Of a stretch of 19,919 nucleotides of DNA, positions 15,774 through 19,919 are shown piece by piece. Position 1 is the first letter of the stretch, and each line of letters begins with the position of its first letter. The stretch spans positions 1-19,919 of the forward strand of contig JANQME010000081.1 in assembly GCA_028280205.1 (NCBI GenBank), in the 5' to 3' direction. Position numbers and translations under genes: made by a program. Origin of the DNA: Longimicrobiales bacterium (GTDB lineage: Bacteria > Gemmatimonadota > Gemmatimonadetes > Longimicrobiales > Gaopeijiaceae). The notes beneath the pieces were generated by a model. That model did not search any database, was not told where the DNA came from, and saw only the letters and a list, made by a program, of their open reading frames with translations.

Positions 15774-16907
15774 TCAGATCCAGCCCTTCGCGCGGAAGTC
15801 CTTGATCGCCGAAGCCCACTGGTCCATCTCGTCGGGCAGGCCGAACGAGAGGCGGTTGTACTCGAGCATCGGCGGAAAGTCGCGTCCCACGAAGAGCCCG
15901 CGCTCCGCCATCCGGTCCCGGTACGTCCCGAGATCACCGTTGATGCGGTGCATGATGAAGTTCGTGTTCGTGGGCAGGTACTCGAGCCCGAGCTCGTCGA
16001 GCGTCGTGTGCACGATCGCCTTCGCTTCGTCGTTGACCGCGACTGAGCGCGCGACGATGCCGTCGTCCTGGAGCGAGGCGACCGCCGCCGCGCCGGCGAG
16101 GACGTTCGGGGAGTTCTGCACCGAGTGCTCGCGCAGCCGCGCCGCGGTCGTGGGGTGTGTCACGGCATAGCCGAGCCGCAGGCCGGCCATCCCGAAGATC
16201 TTCGAGAAAGTCCGGATGACGACCACGTTGGGCTTCTGCTCGATCCACTTGAGCGCGTCCCAGTACCGGTCGTCCGTGACGTACTCGAGGTACGCCTCGT
16301 CCATGAGGAAGGTCGTCGTCTCCGGTGCCTCCGCGATCCACGCGTCGATGTCGGCCGAGGCGGTGATCGTCCCCGTCGGGTTGTTCGGGTTGCAGAAGTA
16401 CACGACCGAGGGGCGTTTCTTGGAGAGCTCGCGCATCTGCTGCACGTCGTGCTGCAGATCGGCCAGGAGCGGAACCGTGTGCACGTCGAACGGCATGGTG
16501 TCCTGATAGTCCATGACGTCCTCGAAGGTGGGCGCGGCCGCGATGAGCGGGGTGTTCGGCCCCTGGAACGCCTGCGTGCAGATCTGGAGGATCTCCGTCG
16601 AGCCGAAGCCCAGCGTGATGTTCTCCGTCGCCACGTCGAGATAGCTCGCGAGCGCCTCCATGACCTCGCGCCGCCGACCGCCGTACCGGTTCGACTCCAC
16701 GATCGCCTCGATGATCGCCTCGCGCGCGGCGGGCGACACGCCCAGCGGGTTCTCGTTCGAGCTGAGACGGATGTTGCCGTCGGCGTCCTTCTTCCCCGGT
16801 GCGAACCCGGGCGCACGGTCCAGGAGCGCGCCGAGGGCTCCCCCGGTGCCGGTGACGCCGGCCAGGCCGGCCGCCATTCCAGAGGTCACGAAGCCGCGGC
16901 GATCCAT
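15774..16907 (-). CDS. HisC-like PLP-dependent aminotransferase with a Tat-type signal
   Basis: A 377-residue fold-type I aminotransferase closest in pattern to histidinol-phosphate aminotransferase. Visible motifs: SNENPLG (50-56), GSTEILQ (102-108), NPNNPTG (173-179), DEAYLEY with Asp203 and Tyr206, the PLP lysine Lys236 in SKIFGMAGLRLGY, and Arg352 in RLSFGLPDEM, so it should be catalytically competent. It begins MDRRGFVTSG and then a Gly/Ala-rich hydrophobic run to about residue 29, which reads as a twin-arginine export signal. Cytoplasmic HisC has no such extension, so this is probably a periplasmic paralogue rather than the histidine-pathway enzyme. ATG at 16907 has a strong AGGAGGGAG site. 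The substrate is not predictable from sequence. No his genes are adjacent. Confidence 0.9.
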   Translation of the reverse strand: MDRRGFVTSGMAAGLAGVTGTGGALGALLDRAPGFAPGKKDADGNIRLSSNENPLGVSPAAREAIIEAIVESNRYGGRRREVMEALASYLDVATENITLGFGSTEILQICTQAFQGPNTPLIAAAPTFEDVMDYQDTMPFDVHTVPLLADLQHDVQQMRELSKKRPSVVYFCNPNNPTGTITASADIDAWIAEAPETTTFLMDEAYLEYVTDDRYWDALKWIEQKPNVVVIRTFSKIFGMAGLRLGYAVTHPTTAARLREHSVQNSPNVLAGAAAVASLQDDGIVARSVAVNDEAKAIVHTTLDELGLEYLPTNTNFIMHRINGDLGTYRDRMAERGLFVGRDFPPMLEYNRLSFGLPDEMDQWASAIKDFRAKGWI

Positions 16908-16992
16908 ACTCCCTCCTGCGTGTCGTTGCGGGGACGTCGGACAGACTTTGCAATGTGGCTCGCGGTCGCCGCGACGGAAAGGGAGTGGGCGG

Positions 16993-17023
16993 GCCGGTAG
17001 TGGGTCACTCCCCCTCTACCGGC
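16993..17023 (-). terminator. Candidate terminator after the symporter gene
   Basis: A perfect 8-bp stem (GCCGGTAG at 16993-17000 with CTACCGGC at 17016-17023) encloses a 15-base loop, in the 150-base gap downstream of the minus-strand symporter gene. A shorter alternative dyad (AGTG/CACT) lies inside. No T-tract follows. Confidence 0.35.
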
Positions 17024-17057
17024 GGGCCGGGGCGCTTCGGCCGCTCGCCGCGACGCG

Positions 17058-18326
17058 TCAGGCCACCAGCGCCAGCTCCTCGCCCTCGGAGCGCGCGATC
17101 ACCGCCGAGCAGGTCAGGTCGCCCGTGACGTTCACCGACGTGCGCACCATGTCGAGGATCCGGTCCACGCCCAGGATGAGCGCGATGCCCGCCTGTACGT
17201 GCTGACCCATGCCCACCGAGTTGAGGACGATGATCAGGGTGATGATCCCGGCCGAGGGCACGCCCGCCGCGCCCACGGACGCGAGCGTCGCGGTGAGGAC
17301 GATCACGAGCTGATCGGCGAGCGCCAGGTCCACCCCGTAGATCTGCGCGATGAACATCACCGCCACGGCCTGATAGAGCGCGGTCCCGTCCATGTTGATC
17401 GTCGCGCCCAGCGGCAGCACGAACGACGCCACTTCGTTCGACACACCGACCTTCTCCTCCGCGGTCTCGATCGTGAGCGGCAGCGTCGCGTTGGACGAGG
17501 AGGTCGAGAAGGCGAGCAGCGGGGCGGCCGCCACGGTCGGGTAGAAGCGGGCCGGATTGAGGTGCGCGAAGAAGCGGAGGATGAGCCCGTACGTGCCGAA
17601 CGCGTGGAGCATGAGCCCCGCGAAGACGACCAGCGTGTACTTGAGCAGGCTCTGCAGGAGGTCGAAGCCGAAGTTCGCCACCACCGACCCGATGAGGACG
17701 AAGACGGCGTAGGGTGCGAGCTCCATGATCCAGTTGATCAGGGTCATGGAGGCGTCGTTGATCCCGTGGAAGAAGCTCAGCACGCTCTCCCTTCGATCCG
17801 CGTCGATCACGGTCAGGGCCGCCCCGAAGCAGATCGTGAAGAAGATCAGCGGGAGCAGATCCATGTCGGCCGCGGCCCGTACCGGGTTGCGCGGGATGAT
17901 GCGCAGAAGCGTCTCCTCCCAGCTTGGCGCGTTCTCCGCGATGTCCATGCGGCTCTGTGCGTCGCCCCCGTAGCGCTCCGTGAGCTCGGCGCTCGTCTCC
18001 GCGGACACCCCCGACCCCGGCTTGATCGTGTTCGCCAGCGCCAGCCCGACCGTCACCGCGATGGCCGTGGTGATCATGTAGTAGGCGAGTGTCTTTCCGC
18101 CGATTCGGCCCAGCTTGCGTAGATCCCCGAGTGATGCGGTGCCGACCAGGAGGCTGGCCACCACGAGGGGGATCACGATCATCGTGATGAGGTTGATGAA
18201 GGCGGTCCCGAGGATCTCGACACGGCCCAGGATGTCCTGCAGCACGACGATACCGGCGAGGTTCGCGACGGCGCCGACGACCGCGCCGAGGATCAGGCCG
18301 ATCAGGATCTTGGTGTAGAGCTGCAT
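17058..18326 (-). CDS. Glutamate/aspartate-type dicarboxylate:cation symporter (DAACS family)
   Basis: A 422-residue inner-membrane symporter of the GltP/GltPh/DctA family, which imports acidic amino acids or dicarboxylates with Na+ or H+. Family landmarks: the HP1 loop STSSSNATLPLT, the unwound TM7 motif NMDGT (Asn311-Met312-Asp313), HP2 loop GVPSAGIITL, and the TM8 motif with Asp388, Asp392, Arg395 and Asn399 (DMVRTSVNVTGD). The arginine falls exactly where GltPh has Arg397, which binds the side-chain carboxylate of aspartate; dicarboxylate-specific DctA proteins lack it. This favours glutamate or aspartate as substrate (inference from known structures). The open frame runs far upstream, but the ATG at 18326 has AGGGA upstream and fits the family N-terminus (MQLYTKILIGLILG). 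It lies 119 bases after the cyclophilin gene. Confidence 0.94.
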   Translation of the reverse strand: MQLYTKILIGLILGAVVGAVANLAGIVVLQDILGRVEILGTAFINLITMIVIPLVVASLLVGTASLGDLRKLGRIGGKTLAYYMITTAIAVTVGLALANTIKPGSGVSAETSAELTERYGGDAQSRMDIAENAPSWEETLLRIIPRNPVRAAADMDLLPLIFFTICFGAALTVIDADRRESVLSFFHGINDASMTLINWIMELAPYAVFVLIGSVVANFGFDLLQSLLKYTLVVFAGLMLHAFGTYGLILRFFAHLNPARFYPTVAAAPLLAFSTSSSNATLPLTIETAEEKVGVSNEVASFVLPLGATINMDGTALYQAVAVMFIAQIYGVDLALADQLVIVLTATLASVGAAGVPSAGIITLIIVLNSVGMGQHVQAGIALILGVDRILDMVRTSVNVTGDLTCSAVIARSEGEELALVA

Positions 18327-18445
18327 GCGTTTCCCTGGGTACCGTCCGGGTGCGGAGCCGGCGGAATAGACCGATTCGCCGGGGTGGAGGCAACTCGACG
18401 GGCCAGCTACGTGGAACCCCTCCGAAAGGGTCCGCTCCGGTGGGT

Positions 18446-19919
18446 TCAGCGCCCCGGAACGACCTCCGCCCGCTCGATGACCGCGCCCTCCAGCGCCCGG
18501 TCCACGACGTCCATTCCCTCCACGACCGTGCCGACGATCGTGTAGTTGTGATCGAGGCGGACGTTGTCCACGAGGTTCACGAAGATCTGCCCGTCCCCGG
18601 TGTCGCGCCCCCGGGTCGAGATGCCCACGGTGCCTCGCCAGTGCGACGCTCGGCCGAGCTCGTCGCGCGTGTAGGGGCCGTCGCCCTGGTACTCGTTCGC
18701 ACCCGGGCTCCCACCCTGCAGCACGAAGTTCGGCACCCAGCGGTGGAAGGTGAGTCCGTCGAAGTACCCGTCGCGGGCCAGCGTCCAGAAGCGGTGAACG
18801 TTCGTCGGGGCGAGCCACGGGTCGAGCGCGATGCGCACGGATCCTCCGCTGCGCATGTGCAGCACGACCGACGCACCGTCCATCGCATTCAGCTCGGAGG
18901 GCGTCGGGATGCGTCGCCGCGGAAGGGGGTGTGGCGTCGGGGTGAAGACCCGACCCGTCCACGTCCGCAATAGATCCGCGACGGCCTGGGCCACCCGGGC
19001 GTCGTAGTCCGAGAGCCACGGGACCAGCCGGTCTTCGAGAGACGCGTCACCCACCTCGCCGAGCCGCTCCAGCAGGGCGAGCCGTGGATCCCGCCACGTC
19101 TCGCGCCCGGCGTCGGAGATGCGCTCGAACGCGTCGAGAAGGGCCGCCGCGGTGGCGTCGGTTCGCGCGGTGCCGGCCAGGAGGCGGGAGGCGGTGAGCA
19201 GGAGCTGCGGATCGTCCCGGTCGAGCTGGGCGATGAGCACCTCGTCGATGCGGTGTCCCTCGAGCGCGAAGAGCCCGTCCACGGCGGCCGTCCGGACGTT
19301 CGGCGACGGGTCGGCGGCCAGGGAGCGGAGGATGTCCCGGTTCCCCAGCACGGTCGCCGCACGAGCGGCGTTCGCCCGCACGAAAGGGTTCTCGTGGGCG
19401 ACGTGCCCGGAGAGCCGGGCTGCCGCGTCGCCCGGGAAGACGCGGGCGAGCGACAGGAGAGCGTAGGAAGGGGTCTGCCACCGGTCGGGGTCGCGGCCCA
19501 GCGACTCCACGATCTCGCGCAGCGCAGTGCGCTGCGTCTCGAGCCGAGGGCAGGGTCGGTCGAGTCCCTGGGCGCCGAGGAGCCGGACCGGAGGCTCGAC
19601 GGTCTCCGACGAGCTCGCCGACGTACCGCGAGCCGCACTCAGGAGGTAGCCGCAGCTCCGCGCGTCCGGCGGGGCGCCGTTGAGGAGACGGAGCGCCTCG
19701 ATCCGGGCCGGAAGCGCCGGACTCGAGACGGCTCTGCGCATCGTCTCCGGCTGGGCGAGCGGAGTGACCTGGCTGAAGAAGCGGAGGGCCGCCGCGGGCA
19801 CCTCGGGCGCATCGTCACGGAGGGCGCGCTGGATCGCCTCGGCCCCGAGCGCGCCGGTGTGTCCGAGAATCGTGAAGCCGAGCGTTCGCACACGCACGCT
19901 GGCGGTCGACAGGTGGTCG
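18446..19919 (-). CDS. HEAT-repeat protein with C-terminal cyclophilin (peptidyl-prolyl isomerase), 5'-truncated by window edge
   Basis: At least 490 residues, entering from the right edge: codons upstream of the first in-frame GTG (19897) remain open and read on in the same style, so the start is outside the window. The visible N-terminal 330 residues are Ala/Leu-rich helical pairs of HEAT type (for example HENPFVRANAARAATVLGN, SPNVRTAAVDGLFALEG). The last 140 are a cyclophilin domain that accelerates proline isomerisation: VVLHMRSGGSVRIAL, FHRWVPNFVLQGG with the catalytic Arg (codon 18740-18742), TVGIST, GQIFVNLVDN and the VVEGMDVVDRA ending. The tryptophan of human cyclophilin A is replaced, as in most bacterial forms. 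Any signal peptide is not visible. HEAT repeats probably hold a partner protein near the isomerase. Confidence 0.9.
   Translation of the reverse strand, partial: DHLSTASVRVRTLGFTILGHTGALGAEAIQRALRDDAPEVPAAALRFFSQVTPLAQPETMRRAVSSPALPARIEALRLLNGAPPDARSCGYLLSAARGTSASSSETVEPPVRLLGAQGLDRPCPRLETQRTALREIVESLGRDPDRWQTPSYALLSLARVFPGDAAARLSGHVAHENPFVRANAARAATVLGNRDILRSLAADPSPNVRTAAVDGLFALEGHRIDEVLIAQLDRDDPQLLLTASRLLAGTARTDATAAALLDAFERISDAGRETWRDPRLALLERLGEVGDASLEDRLVPWLSDYDARVAQAVADLLRTWTGRVFTPTPHPLPRRRIPTPSELNAMDGASVVLHMRSGGSVRIALDPWLAPTNVHRFWTLARDGYFDGLTFHRWVPNFVLQGGSPGANEYQGDGPYTRDELGRASHWRGTVGISTRGRDTGDGQIFVNLVDNVRLDHNYTIVGTVVEGMDVVDRALEGAVIERAEVVPGR

Noticed and set aside
18413..18433. Short dyad GGAACCC/GGGTCC between the cyclophilin and symporter genes
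   Set aside because: Only six pairs with a bulge and no T-tract; likely chance in this base composition.
18327..19019. N-terminal extension of the symporter frame
   Set aside because: It would run antisense-like in another frame through the cyclophilin gene on the same strand; the family N-terminus starts at the ATG at 18326.
1..19919. CRISPR arrays, tRNA or rRNA genes, insertion sequences, integrase or phage genes, toxin-antitoxin or defence systems
   Set aside because: I looked for regularly spaced direct repeats, CCA-ended cloverleaf segments and transposase or nuclease motifs by eye and saw none.

Overview
The window is a compact, very GC-rich bacterial stretch carrying mostly housekeeping and surface or transport genes. 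It has eleven substantial complete genes, one 20-codon candidate gene, and two genes cut by the window edges. No gap between genes exceeds about 170 bases. I see no rRNA, tRNA, CRISPR array, transposase or phage gene. GC-rich third positions, purine-rich Shine-Dalgarno sites, GTG/TTG starts, large Ig-like lipoproteins, an exported HisC-like aminotransferase and HEAT-repeat fusion proteins suggest a free-living Gram-negative of the Gemmatimonadota or a similar phylum. That placement is inference; no marker gene here proves it.

Left part (1-5383): the C-terminal three quarters of rmlA (dTDP-sugar synthesis) converges on a DUF2461 gene, which lies downstream of pdxH (vitamin B6 salvage) on the minus strand. 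Divergent from pdxH is a copper-resistance operon: a CsoR-type repressor, a small CopZ-like chaperone (TTG start), the CopA-type Cu+-exporting ATPase and, using a Shine-Dalgarno site that overlaps the copA stop codon, a 20-residue cationic hydrophobic peptide. A GC-rich pseudo-palindrome upstream of csoR is the likely CsoR operator. The expected circuit is that Cu+ binds CsoR, repression is lifted, CopZ carries Cu+ and CopA pumps it out.

Middle (5383-10947): a 1004-residue minus-strand protein joins an NTT-like (ATP/ADP translocase type) membrane transporter to HEAT repeats and a C-terminal cyclic-nucleotide-binding domain. Divergent from it is a lipoprotein amidohydrolase of the YtcJ type, translationally coupled (ATGA overlap) to a DUF1232-like protein. 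A nested inverted repeat of about 100 bases follows, between convergent genes.

Right part (10992-19919), all on the minus strand: a cyclophilin with a HEAT-repeat N-terminal region (entering from the right edge), a glutamate/aspartate-type sodium or proton symporter, a Tat-signal HisC-like aminotransferase, and a 1553-residue lipoprotein made of Ig-like modules that ends in four tandem repeats of about 227 residues.

The observations most worth following are the peptide gene coupled to copA, the transporter-HEAT-cNMP fusion, the nested palindrome and the long-period repeat protein. I found no convincing new defence or mobile system.
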